Shown one piece after another: positions 1 through 6,838 of a DNA stretch of 7,422 bases. How positions within the stretch are numbered: the first letter of the stretch is position 1; every line of letters starts with the position of its first letter. The stretch spans positions 1 through 7,422 of the forward strand of contig JAZQIV010000114.1 in assembly GCA_045541305.1 (NCBI GenBank), in the 5' to 3' direction. The notes below the pieces were generated by a model. It worked only from the letters and a program-made list of their open reading frames with translations. It did not search any database and was not told where the DNA came from. Source of the DNA: RGIG3009 sp045541305. GTDB lineage: Bacteria; Bacillota; Clostridia; Oscillospirales; Acutalibacteraceae. Both the position numbers and the translations under genes were made by a program.

Positions 1-552
1 TAGATCGAACCCTTGCTTGTCGCCGTGGGTATCAATGGAATTCACCACCACTTCGCCTGCACCGTTGCCAACGCATCGTCTGATCCATTCAATGGCTTCC
101 ATGCCGGTGTTTTCTCGTCCGCCTTTGGCAAACACACGGAAAACCCCGTCCACACGTTTGATATCCACCGATAGCACCACGCATTGGTCACCGTACAGCT
201 TGGCGGCTTCGGCAATCAAATCGGGATTGTGTATTGCACCAGAATTCACGCTTACCTTATCGGCACCGCATTTGAGCACACGATCGAAATCTGCTACTGT
301 GTTGATTCCACCGCCAACCGACAAGGGGATAAAAACGCTCTTAGCGGTCTCGCACAGGATATCTGTAAACAGTTTGCGGCCATCCGAGGATGCCGTGATA
401 TCGTAAAACACCAGTTCATCCGCGCCGTTATCGCTATAATATTTCGCCAGTGAAACGGGGGAGGACACGTCGTGTAACCCCTCAAAATTCACACCTTTTA
501 CCACCCGCCCGTCCTTCACATCCAAGCAGGGAATAATCCGTTTTGTGATCAT
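1..552 (-). CDS. hisF: Imidazole glycerol phosphate synthase cyclase subunit HisF (partial, C-terminus off the left edge)
   Basis: HisF is the (beta/alpha)8-barrel cyclase that uses ammonia from HisH to convert PRFAR into imidazole glycerol phosphate plus AICAR, in the cytosol. The frame starts with ATG at 552 and stays open for 184 codons to base 1; the family is about 250 residues, so roughly the last quarter is missing. The N-terminus reads MITKRIIPCLDVKDGRVVKG, with catalytic Asp11 in CLDVKDG and Asp130 in the segment SVDIKR. GGGIN (about residues 80-84) and GADKVSVNS (about 96-104) are typical barrel and phosphate-site motifs. The ATG shares ATGA with the hisA stop (549-552), and a GAGGTG ribosome binding site lies at 558-563, inside hisA. 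Oddity: the usual DxDG near residues 174-177 reads DTHG, with His at position 176. HisH, its partner, is encoded two genes upstream. Confidence 0.97.
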   Translation of the reverse strand, partial: MITKRIIPCLDVKDGRVVKGVNFEGLHDVSSPVSLAKYYSDNGADELVFYDITASSDGRKLFTDILCETAKSVFIPLSVGGGINTVADFDRVLKCGADKVSVNSGAIHNPDLIAEAAKLYGDQCVVLSVDIKRVDGVFRVFAKGGRENTGMEAIEWIRRCVGNGAGEVVVNSIDTHGDKQGFDL

Positions 553-1259
553 TGTGCCACCTCAATTGCGGATTTCAGATCAATGGCACCCGTATAATAC
601 GCCTTGCCGATGATCGCACCGTGAATTTGGAGCTTCGCCAAACGGGTAATGTCGTCCATAGAGGAAACCCCGCCGGAAGCGATAATCTGCATATCCAATT
701 CATCGGACAATTGTTTGTACAAATCGTGGTTGGTACCTTGCATGGCTCCGTCCTTTGAAATGTCGGTACAGATCAGCGTCTTTACGCCGATTCCTTCCAT
801 TTTTCGACAGAAGTCCATGGCTTGATACGTCGATTTTTCCGTCCAACCTTTGATTGCCACAAACCCGTCTTTGATATCAATGCCAACCGCAATTTTATCG
901 CCGTAGCGTTGAACCGCTTTTTCCACAAATCCCTCTTCGGTCACCGCAGCTGTCCCCAGGATTACGCGGTCCACACCGGCTGTAATGTATCGGTCAATCA
1001 CGTCCATGCTGCGGATACCGCCGCCGATTTCGCAAAACAGACCGCTTTGCTCTTTGATGGCACACACAATTTCCAGGTTAGGGGTGTTACCGAATTTAGC
1101 GCCCTCCAGATCCACTAAGTGGATATGTGTTGCACCGCATTTCTGAAAACCCGCGGCAATTGTCAACGGTTCACCGTAAATTGTCATTTGATTGTAATCA
1201 CCTTTGTAAAGCCGAACAGCTTTACGCTCATACAGATCAATTGCAGGATAAATCAACAT
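549..1259 (-). CDS. hisA: ProFAR isomerase HisA
   Basis: HisA, 1-(5-phosphoribosyl)-5-[(5-phosphoribosylamino)methylideneamino]imidazole-4-carboxamide isomerase, catalyses the Amadori rearrangement of ProFAR to PRFAR, the substrate of HisF. At 236 residues it is near the family's usual 235-250. The N-terminus MLIYPAIDLYERKAVRL puts the first catalytic Asp at 8; the second is about residue 128 in VGIDIKDG. Further signatures are CEIGGGIR (76-83), KGW (137-139), TDISKDGAMQGTN (165-177) and ASGGVSS (194-200), the half-barrel phosphate-binding repeats shared with HisF. The ATG at 1259 follows the hisH stop by 15 bases, with an AAGGAG ribosome binding site at 1269-1274. The TGA stop overlaps the hisF start. 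The catalytic pair is intact and there is no sign of a PriA-type fusion or truncation. The tryptophan genes are not nearby, so dual HisA/TrpF activity is not suggested. Confidence 0.98.
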   Translation of the reverse strand: MLIYPAIDLYERKAVRLYKGDYNQMTIYGEPLTIAAGFQKCGATHIHLVDLEGAKFGNTPNLEIVCAIKEQSGLFCEIGGGIRSMDVIDRYITAGVDRVILGTAAVTEEGFVEKAVQRYGDKIAVGIDIKDGFVAIKGWTEKSTYQAMDFCRKMEGIGVKTLICTDISKDGAMQGTNHDLYKQLSDELDMQIIASGGVSSMDDITRLAKLQIHGAIIGKAYYTGAIDLKSAIEVAQ

Positions 1260-1274
1260 GTTAAGGGTCTCCTT

Positions 1275-1883
1275 TTACTCAATAAACGCGCGCAAAATAT
1301 CAAGACCGACAGAACCGCTTTTTTCAGGATGAAACTGACAACCATAAACGTTGCCGCGCGCTACCGCTGCCGTCAGCTCTGCGCCATATTCCGCCGTGGC
1401 AATAGTGGAATCGTTACAATCCGTCGCGTAATACGAATGCACAAAATACACACAATCCCCGTCGTTAATATAGCGGAAAAGATCGCAATCGCGCTTGAAA
1501 ATCAGCGGATTCCAGCCAATATGCGGAATTTTATAAGCGTCCGAGGGGAGAACGTCGGCAATCGGTTTCACACAACCGGGGATCAGCCCTAAGCCCTCGT
1601 GCTCACCGTATTCATAGCTTTTTTCAAACAGTAGCTGCATGCCAAGGCAAATGCCGAGCAGCGGCGTGCCGTTTGCTGCAATATCTTTTAACACGCGATC
1701 CAAATCGGAATCGCGTAATTTCTGCGCGGCATCGCCAAAAGCACCAACACCCGGCAAAATAATACGGTCAGCGGCTTTCAATGCGTCAGGGTCTGCAGTT
1801 ACGATCACGTCGGCACCGATGGCTGCCAGCGAACTTTTTAGGGAAAACAGGTTGCCGACTCCGTAATCAACAATTGCTATCAT
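1275..1883 (-). CDS. hisH: Imidazole glycerol phosphate synthase glutaminase subunit HisH
   Basis: HisH is the class I glutamine amidotransferase that hydrolyses glutamine and channels ammonia through the HisF barrel. It has 202 residues, the normal bacterial length. The triad is visible: nucleophile Cys79 in GICLGMQLL (77-85), and His185 with Glu187 in CQFHPEKSG (182-190). PGVGAFGD (44-51) is the oxyanion-strand motif, and HIGWN (121-125) and YFVHSYY (146-152) are characteristic of HisH rather than of other glutaminases. The ATG at 1883 follows the hisB TAA directly with no gap. Its ribosome binding site (AAGGAG) lies in the last codons of hisB, so translation of the two is probably coupled. 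It is separate from HisF, unlike the fused eukaryotic HIS7. Confidence 0.98.
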   Translation of the reverse strand: MIAIVDYGVGNLFSLKSSLAAIGADVIVTADPDALKAADRIILPGVGAFGDAAQKLRDSDLDRVLKDIAANGTPLLGICLGMQLLFEKSYEYGEHEGLGLIPGCVKPIADVLPSDAYKIPHIGWNPLIFKRDCDLFRYINDGDCVYFVHSYYATDCNDSTIATAEYGAELTAAVARGNVYGCQFHPEKSGSVGLDILRAFIE

Positions 1884-2471
1884 TTACAGAACTCCTTTGG
1901 TGGACGGAATCTCATCGGCGAATGCTACATCGATCGCTACCGCTTCCTTCAAACTGCGTGCGATGGATTTGAAGGCGCCTTCAATGATATGATGCGAATT
2001 GAAGCCGGCAGGTTGACGGACGTGCAGCGTGCATTCCGCATTCCGTGCAAACGCGATCCAAAATTCCCAAACCAATTGTGTGTCAAAGGTGCCAACCTTT
2101 TCGGTGGGAATCTCCAATCCGTAAGCCAAGTGGCTGCGCCCGGATAAATCAACAGCCGAAAGAATCAACGCTTCATCCATTGGCAAAATACAGCTGCCGT
2201 AACGTGTGATACCCTTCTTATCACCAAGCGCCTCCTTGAACGCGGTGCCAAGTGCAATGCCGATATCCTCCACCGTGTGATGATCGTCCACCTGCGTATC
2301 ACCCTTGCAGGTGACCGATAGATCAAAACGACCGTGTTTGGCAAACAGCGTCAGCATGTGATCCAAAAACCCACAGCCGGTGTCGATTACACCGGTTCCG
2401 GTGCCGTCCAAGCAAAGCGACAGCGTAATGTCGGTTTCAGCGGTTTTGCGTGTCATACAGGATGTTCTCAT
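1884..2471 (-). CDS. hisB: Imidazoleglycerol-phosphate dehydratase HisB (monofunctional)
   Basis: HisB dehydrates imidazole glycerol phosphate to imidazole acetol phosphate using a di-manganese centre in a 24-mer. The 195 residues match the monofunctional dehydratase. Metal-ligand motifs are FLDHML (35-40), DDHHTVEDIG (62-71) and the second-half repeat SHHIIEGAFKS (159-169), in a C-terminal half that ends with the typical IPSTKGVL. Gly replaces the more usual Ala after the metal-binding Glu164, which is probably harmless. There is no N-terminal HAD phosphatase domain as in the bifunctional enterobacterial HisB, so histidinol-phosphate phosphatase must be encoded elsewhere. The ATG at 2471 overlaps the hisC TGA as ATGA (2468-2471), with GGAGG at 2479-2483 seven bases upstream. 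Confidence 0.98.
   Translation of the reverse strand: MRTSCMTRKTAETDITLSLCLDGTGTGVIDTGCGFLDHMLTLFAKHGRFDLSVTCKGDTQVDDHHTVEDIGIALGTAFKEALGDKKGITRYGSCILPMDEALILSAVDLSGRSHLAYGLEIPTEKVGTFDTQLVWEFWIAFARNAECTLHVRQPAGFNSHHIIEGAFKSIARSLKEAVAIDVAFADEIPSTKGVL
1892..1897 (-). promoter_or_regulatory. Ribosome binding site of hisH inside hisB
   Basis: AAGGAG read on the minus strand lies 8 bases before the hisH ATG and within the last codons of hisB. The hisB TAA is immediately followed by the hisH ATG, so a ribosome ending hisB sits on the hisH initiation region. This supports the ATG at 1883 as the start. Confidence 0.8.
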
Positions 2472-3532
2472 ATTCTTTCCTCCAACAACTGTGATAAGGT
2501 TGCAATCAAGGCTTCCATTTGGGCGGGACTACCGATGGTAATGCGGTTATAGTCACGTAGCTTCTCTTTGTCGAAATGCCGCACCAAAATACCGCGTTCC
2601 TTTAACTTTTGGTAGATTTCTTTTCCACCCACTGTTTTGTGCTTGGCAAACACAAAATTGGCTGAAGAGGGGATAACCGAGAAACGGAGTGCTTCCAACT
2701 GCTTGGTTGTCCACGCACGCGTTTTCATAATCTGCTGGCAGTTATCCTGAAAATATTCTGCGTCCTCCAATGCGCCGATACCTGCTGCCATCGTCATGCG
2801 ATTGACGTTGTACGGGTTTGTGGAATATTTCACGGTATTTAAATCGCGGATCAATTCTTTGCAAGCAAATCCGACACCCAGTCTGGCACCCGCCATCGAA
2901 CGGGATTTGGAAAACGTTTGTGTGACAAGCAGGTTTTGGTATTCATGAATAAGCGATACAGCGCTCTCGGCTCCAAAATCCACGTACGCCTCGTCCACAA
3001 CCACAATATTATCCGGATTGCTCTCCACAATCTTGCGAATATCCGAAAGAGGCAGTGCAATGCCTGTAGGGGCGTTAGGATTGGCGATAAAAACCGTTTT
3101 GCGGCAATTTATGTAATCGGATATCTCAATAGTGAAATCGTCGTTTAGGGGCATTTCTGTGAACGGCACGTTGTTAAGCTCTGCGAACACCGGATAAAAC
3201 CCATAAGTAATATCCGGGAATATTGCCGGATGGGTATCGTCACAAAACGCCATAAATGCGAAATTCAAAATTTCGTCAGACCCGTTTGTAAACAGCACCT
3301 CATCGGTTTGGACACCAAATGCTGTCGCTGCTTTTTCAACCAAAGCCCGACACTCGGGATCGGAATACAATTGCAACGCTTCTGCGGCCTTAGCAGCCGC
3401 CGCAACCGCTTTCTTCGAGGGTGGATACGGCGATTCGTTGGTATTGAGCTTGATATATTGCTGATCCTTTGGTTGCTCACCGGGGGTGTACGGGGTCAGC
3501 TTGTTGTATTTAGCAGAAAAAAATCGACTCAC
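2468..3532 (-). CDS. hisC: Histidinol-phosphate aminotransferase HisC
   Basis: HisC is a fold type I PLP enzyme that transfers an amino group from glutamate to imidazole acetol phosphate, giving histidinol phosphate. Length is 354 residues, normal for the family. Visible motifs are KLNTNESPYPPS (28-39, substrate region), NGSDEIL (83-89, cofactor phosphate site), NPNAPTG (151-157), VVVDEAYVDF (177-186, with the PLP-pyridine Asp180), TFSKSRSMAGARLG (206-219, Schiff-base Lys209 and phosphate-site Arg217) and RITIGS (330-335, carboxylate-binding Arg). The start is GTG at 3532, overlapping the hisD TGA as GTGA. An AGAGG ribosome binding site lies inside hisD. The N-terminus MSRFF...YTPGEQP is typical of clostridial HisC. 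Class I aminotransferases can have side activities, but the operon position makes the histidine role nearly certain. Confidence 0.97.
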   Translation of the reverse strand: MSRFFSAKYNKLTPYTPGEQPKDQQYIKLNTNESPYPPSKKAVAAAAKAAEALQLYSDPECRALVEKAATAFGVQTDEVLFTNGSDEILNFAFMAFCDDTHPAIFPDITYGFYPVFAELNNVPFTEMPLNDDFTIEISDYINCRKTVFIANPNAPTGIALPLSDIRKIVESNPDNIVVVDEAYVDFGAESAVSLIHEYQNLLVTQTFSKSRSMAGARLGVGFACKELIRDLNTVKYSTNPYNVNRMTMAAGIGALEDAEYFQDNCQQIMKTRAWTTKQLEALRFSVIPSSANFVFAKHKTVGGKEIYQKLKERGILVRHFDKEKLRDYNRITIGSPAQMEALIATLSQLLEERI

Positions 3533-4812
3533 GTGTTATCATCCTCTGTACGGATTACGGCACTTTTGGCGTGGGCAGTCAAGCCTTCGGCGTTGGCAAA
3601 ATATGCCACATCCTTTGCCACTTTTGCCAACGCATCGCGTGTGTAATACGTGTATTGGGTTTTCTTAATAAAATCATCCACCGAAAGCGGGCTGGAAAAA
3701 CGAGCCGTACCACTGGTGGGCAACGTATGGTTCGGTCCCGCAAAATAATCGCCGAGAGCTTCGGGACAATGACGGCCCATAAAGATGGAGCCGGCATGAT
3801 GGACGCGATCCAGATAGTCAAACGGATTATCCACACACAATTCCAAATGCTCAGGTGCGATCTCATTCGCAATGTCAATGGCTTTTTTCAGCGTATCCAC
3901 CACAATGATTTTGCCGTTGACATCGATGGATGCACGGGCAATTTCATGGCGAGCCAACAACGGGATTTGTTCCTCTAACGCTGCTTGCACGGCAAGCGCC
4001 AATGCTTCGGATTCGGTAACCAGAACGGCGCTTGCGAGCTTATCGTGCTCTGCTTGGGATAACAGATCGGCGGCAATGTGAGCAGGATTGGATTTACCGT
4101 CGGCAACGATCAGAATCTCGCTCGGTCCGGCGATCATATCAATGGAAACCTTGCCGAATACCTGTTTTTTTGCTTCGGCCACAAACGCGTTGCCGGGGCC
4201 GACGATCTTGTCCACTTTCGGTACGCTTTCTGTACCGTATGCGAGTGCGGCGATGGCTTGCGCACCACCGATTTTGAAGATCTTATCCACGCCCGCAACC
4301 GAGGCGGCGGCCAGGATCACAGGGTTCACTTTGCCGTTGGCTTGCGGCGGCGTGACCATCACGACCTCACGACATCCCGCAATCTTGGCGGGAATGGAAT
4401 CCATTAACACGGTGGAGGGGTATGCCGCGGTACCGCCTGGTACATACAGACCGGCGCGATCAACCGGAATGATCTTCTGACCGATCACTACACCTTCTTC
4501 ATCGTTGATAATGAAGCTGTTGCGCACTTGCTTTTCATGGAATTTTTTGATATTTTTTGCTGCTTTTTTCAAAATATCCAAAAATTCCGGCTCAACCAAC
4601 GCCAGTGCTTCTTCAATTTCCTCCTGTGATACCAGCAGGGAAGAGAGCACCGCTTTGTCAAACTTTTCGCAGTATTCGTACAATGCGCGGTCACCGTTTT
4701 CGCGCACGTTTTCAATGATCTGTGCTACGATTTCTTCCACGTTGACCGTGGGAACAGCACGAGCAAAAATCTCCTCGTTTGTGACTTCTCCGTATTTTAA
4801 AATTTGGATCAT
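3529..4812 (-). CDS. hisD: Histidinol dehydrogenase HisD
   Basis: HisD catalyses the last two steps, the NAD-dependent four-electron oxidation of histidinol to histidine via histidinaldehyde, as a zinc homodimer. Length is 427 residues, as usual. Motifs in order are VPGGTAAYPSTVLM (124-137), GPGNAFVAEAKK (205-216), IAGPSEILIVAD (227-238), DLLSQAEHD (249-257), APEHLEL (319-325) and GPNHTLPTSG (359-368). By comparison with the E. coli enzyme, the zinc ligands are Gln253, His256, Asp355 and His414, and the catalytic base pair is Glu321-His322; all are present. The ATG at 4812 follows the hisG stop by 3 bases. GGAGG at 4821-4825, inside hisG, is 8 bases upstream. No key residue is missing. Confidence 0.98.
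   Translation of the reverse strand: MIQILKYGEVTNEEIFARAVPTVNVEEIVAQIIENVRENGDRALYEYCEKFDKAVLSSLLVSQEEIEEALALVEPEFLDILKKAAKNIKKFHEKQVRNSFIINDEEGVVIGQKIIPVDRAGLYVPGGTAAYPSTVLMDSIPAKIAGCREVVMVTPPQANGKVNPVILAAASVAGVDKIFKIGGAQAIAALAYGTESVPKVDKIVGPGNAFVAEAKKQVFGKVSIDMIAGPSEILIVADGKSNPAHIAADLLSQAEHDKLASAVLVTESEALALAVQAALEEQIPLLARHEIARASIDVNGKIIVVDTLKKAIDIANEIAPEHLELCVDNPFDYLDRVHHAGSIFMGRHCPEALGDYFAGPNHTLPTSGTARFSSPLSVDDFIKKTQYTYYTRDALAKVAKDVAYFANAEGLTAHAKSAVIRTEDDNT
3543..3547 (-). promoter_or_regulatory. Ribosome binding site supporting the GTG start of hisC
   Basis: AGAGG on the minus strand lies 10 bases upstream of the GTG at 3532, inside the 3' end of hisD. The GTG shares bases with the hisD stop (GTGA). 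No in-frame ATG fits the conserved N-terminus, so GTG is the preferred start. The site is weaker than those of the other genes in the operon. Confidence 0.6.
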
Positions 4813-4815
4813 GGT

Positions 4816-5448
4816 TTATGCCTCCGTCTGTGCAGCGAGTTCGCGCACAACTGCATCAATTTGCTGCTTTTTGAACTTATAAGCGGATTTGTTGGCAATC
4901 AATCTGGCGCTGATCGGCACAATCGTTTCGATCACCGACAAATTGTTTTCTTTCAAGGTTGTTCCCGTTTCCACAATATCGACTATCACATCCGATAACC
5001 CCAAAATCGGGGCGATTTCGATAGAACCGTTCAGATGGATGATATCAATATCTCGGCCTTTGGATAGGTAATGCTGTCCCGCGATGTTGGCAAATTTTGT
5101 GGCCACGCGAAGGGTACGGTTAGGATCATCGCGGAAACCGTTTTGAGCCGCCACCGCCATACGACATTTGCCCATGTTCAGATCCAACAACTCGTAAATA
5201 TCCGGCTCATATTCCAGCAAGATATCTTTGCCGGCAACACCGATATCGGCGGCGCCTCGTTCCACGTAGATGGAAACATCAGAGGGCTTAACCCAAAAAT
5301 ACCGCACTCCGCAATCGGGATTTTCAAAAATCAGCTTACGATTGTTTTCATGAATCGACGGACATTCGAATCCGGCACGTTCAAACATGGCGTATACTTT
5401 TTCACCGAGTCTGCCTTTTGGCAAGGCGACGTTAAGCATGGTTTTCAA
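4816..5448 (-). CDS. hisG: ATP phosphoribosyltransferase catalytic subunit HisG, short form
   Basis: HisG condenses ATP with PRPP to phosphoribosyl-ATP, the first committed step and usually the point of histidine feedback. At 210 residues this is the short form, which lacks the C-terminal ACT-like regulatory domain of the ~300-residue enzymes. Short HisG is active only as a hetero-octamer with HisZ, which is encoded directly upstream. Motifs are VALPKGRLGEKV (7-18), DIGVAGKDIL (68-77) and the PRPP loop DIVETGTTLKENNL (157-170). The start is taken as TTG at 5448, because GAGGTGA at 5455-5461 is well spaced from it. The next ATG (5439, codon 4) would be about 15 bases from that site. The frame overlaps the end of hisZ by 17 bases. 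Confidence 0.96.
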   Translation of the reverse strand: MKTMLNVALPKGRLGEKVYAMFERAGFECPSIHENNRKLIFENPDCGVRYFWVKPSDVSIYVERGAADIGVAGKDILLEYEPDIYELLDLNMGKCRMAVAAQNGFRDDPNRTLRVATKFANIAGQHYLSKGRDIDIIHLNGSIEIAPILGLSDVIVDIVETGTTLKENNLSVIETIVPISARLIANKSAYKFKKQQIDAVVRELAAQTEA

Positions 5449-6535
5449 GAACAGTCACCTCACCGTCTGAAAGCTTTAATAGTTGTTTGTACCGCACCGT
5501 TTTTGGCACGTTGCGCTGCGCCAGTACGTGCAGTCCCGTATCAGTCAGCTGCTTGACGTGTTGATTGATTTCTTGTAAGGTTGTGCCGTCTTCATACAGC
5601 AGCACCGTGTCCACGTCAAAGGCGTTCGCCGTTTCATCTAACCGCTCCAGCAGATCGGTATACAAGGCAAAGCCGATGGCACGCGATGCACGTTTCATTT
5701 TTTTCATCAGTTTATCGTACTGCCCTCCGGAGAGCACTCCGGTGGGTAAGCCGTCAATAAATCCTTTGAACACAAAACCGTTGTAATAATGAATGTTATC
5801 GACCACCGAAAAATCGATACAGATTCGCTCATCGTCCGGCAGGGCACAAATAACCTGCTCAAATGATGACCAGGAGGGGAGATGCCCCAACAGCGGCGAA
5901 AGGATCGGTAGTACATTTTGGCGCGTGCCGGAAGTGTTGGCGAGCGTGCACAAGATATTGATCGCCTCTTCGCAGACGTCTGCCTCACATAAGGTGGATT
6001 TTAATTCGTGCGTGTTTTTTTCTCCGATGTATTGGAACAAACGCGGTTTTAGCTCGGCGGAAATTCCCATGCTGTCGATCAAATCGGATAACAATCCCAC
6101 GTGTGAAACATCCAACACGCAAGCAGAGGAAATGCACTCCAGACTTTGCAGTGCCAATGTCAATACTTCGCAAATGCAATAATCATCAATGTTTCCCAAA
6201 CACTCCAAACCGACCTGCATGATCTCTTTGAAAGCGTGTGAGCCCTTCGACACACGATAGACGTTTTCGTTGTAATACACTTTTTGAACAGCATCGACAT
6301 CGTCTTTGCTGTTTTTCACGATCGACAAGGTAACGTCCGGCTTGAGCGCCATTAGCTTCCCATTGGTATCGGTGAATGTGATAACACCGTCGGAGATCAA
6401 AAAGTCTTTGTTGCGAGCATATAGATCGTATTCCTCGAACTTGCTCATTTTATATTGTGAATAACCGAATCGCTCGTACAAAGCGCGCAGCGAGAACGTG
6501 ACGTTTTCGCTGAACGTCAACATGACCTGTTGCAT
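5432..6535 (-). CDS. hisZ: ATP phosphoribosyltransferase regulatory subunit HisZ
   Basis: HisZ is a histidyl-tRNA-synthetase paralogue that no longer charges tRNA. It binds short HisG, activates it and carries the histidine-sensing site. Visible synthetase-like parts are the motif 2 region FTDTNGKLMALKPDVTLSI (54-72) followed by YYNENVYR (87-94), HYYNGFVFKGF (249-259) and the motif 3 region VLSGGQYDKL (267-276) with RAIGFAL (285-291). The HisRS segment RGLDYY appears here as DNIHYY (246-251), so the catalytic Arg is replaced by Asp; this supports HisZ over HisRS. Residues from about 306 resemble a shortened anticodon-binding domain. Length is 367, within the family range. The ATG at 6535 overlaps the upstream TAA by one base (TAATG), with AAAGGAG at 6543-6549. 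It is immediately followed by hisG. Confidence 0.94.
   Translation of the reverse strand: MQQVMLTFSENVTFSLRALYERFGYSQYKMSKFEEYDLYARNKDFLISDGVITFTDTNGKLMALKPDVTLSIVKNSKDDVDAVQKVYYNENVYRVSKGSHAFKEIMQVGLECLGNIDDYCICEVLTLALQSLECISSACVLDVSHVGLLSDLIDSMGISAELKPRLFQYIGEKNTHELKSTLCEADVCEEAINILCTLANTSGTRQNVLPILSPLLGHLPSWSSFEQVICALPDDERICIDFSVVDNIHYYNGFVFKGFIDGLPTGVLSGGQYDKLMKKMKRASRAIGFALYTDLLERLDETANAFDVDTVLLYEDGTTLQEINQHVKQLTDTGLHVLAQRNVPKTVRYKQLLKLSDGEVTVLENHA
5455..5461 (-). promoter_or_regulatory. Ribosome binding site deciding the TTG start of hisG
   Basis: GAGGTGA on the minus strand sits 6 bases from the TTG at 5448 (9 if only GAGG is counted) and about 15 bases from the in-frame ATG at 5439. 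This spacing favours TTG. The site lies within the last codons of hisZ, implying coupled translation of the two interacting subunits. Confidence 0.65.
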
Positions 6536-6822
6536 TATTTGTTCTCCTTTAACCGTTCAATTGCGGTACGGTAACCACCGTTTCCGTAATTCAAGCACTT
6601 GCTGACGCGCCCAATTGTGGCGGTGCTGATGCTGACCTTTTCCATGATTTTTTGATAGCTGTCGCCATCGGAAAGCAGAATAGCGGTATCCAGACGCTGC
6701 GACATATCTTGAATTTCTTTGATCGTGCAAAGATCCTCAAAATAGGTGTAGCACTCCTCAATGGTTTGCAGATTCAAAAAGGTTTGAAACAAACGATCGA
6801 TGGATTCGGAACGAAAATTCAT
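6535..6822 (-). CDS. TrpR/YerC-family transcriptional regulator, probable histidine operon repressor
   Basis: This 95-residue all-helical protein belongs to the TrpR-like YerC/YecD family. The helix-turn-helix spans about residues 56-77 (YQKIMEKVSISTATIGRVSK), followed by the family hallmark CLNYGNGGYRTAIERL (77-92). The N-terminal half, with IEECYTYFEDLCTIKEIQDM at 21-40, forms the dimerisation helices. TrpR itself binds DNA as a dimer when loaded with its amino acid. YerC-type proteins beside his genes in Firmicutes have been proposed, mainly from comparative genomics, as histidine-responsive repressors (sometimes called HisR). Here it is the first gene of the operon, directly downstream of a promoter with palindromic sequence, which fits autoregulation. 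The ATG at 6822 has AGGAGGA at 6830-6836. The ligand is inferred from context only. Confidence 0.88.
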   Translation of the reverse strand: MNFRSESIDRLFQTFLNLQTIEECYTYFEDLCTIKEIQDMSQRLDTAILLSDGDSYQKIMEKVSISTATIGRVSKCLNYGNGGYRTAIERLKENK

Positions 6823-6829
6823 GATAAAT

Positions 6830-6836
6830 TCCTCCT
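6830..6836 (-). promoter_or_regulatory. Strong ribosome binding site of the regulator gene
   Basis: AGGAGGA on the minus strand is 7 bases upstream of the ATG at 6822. It fixes the start of the first gene in the operon and lies only a few bases from the candidate operator, so the whole leader consists of operator and ribosome binding site. Confidence 0.85.
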
Positions 6837-6838
6837 AC

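Noticed and set aside
1119..1592. Plus-strand open frame of 157 codons opposite hisH and hisA
   Set aside because: It lies entirely antisense to two clearly recognisable genes with intact catalytic motifs, has no recognisable motif of its own, and is the expected kind of shadow frame.
5437..5439. ATG at codon 4 of hisG as the start
   Set aside because: The only good ribosome binding site (5455-5461) is about 15 bases away, whereas the TTG at 5448 is well spaced. The difference is three residues, so the ATG cannot be fully excluded.
5071..5556. Plus-strand open frame of 161 codons opposite hisG and hisZ
   Set aside because: It is antisense to conserved coding sequence and shows no domain or plausible promoter. 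Other plus-strand frames, for example 17-406 and 3230-3646, were rejected for the same reason.
5432..6535. Histidyl-tRNA synthetase (hisS)
   Set aside because: It is shorter than HisRS, the catalytic Arg segment is altered (DNIHYY), the C-terminal domain is reduced, and it is adjacent to a short-form hisG, all of which point to hisZ.
6535..6822. Tryptophan repressor TrpR
   Set aside because: The fold is related, but the CLNYGNGGY hallmark is of the YerC type, and all downstream genes are for histidine, not tryptophan.
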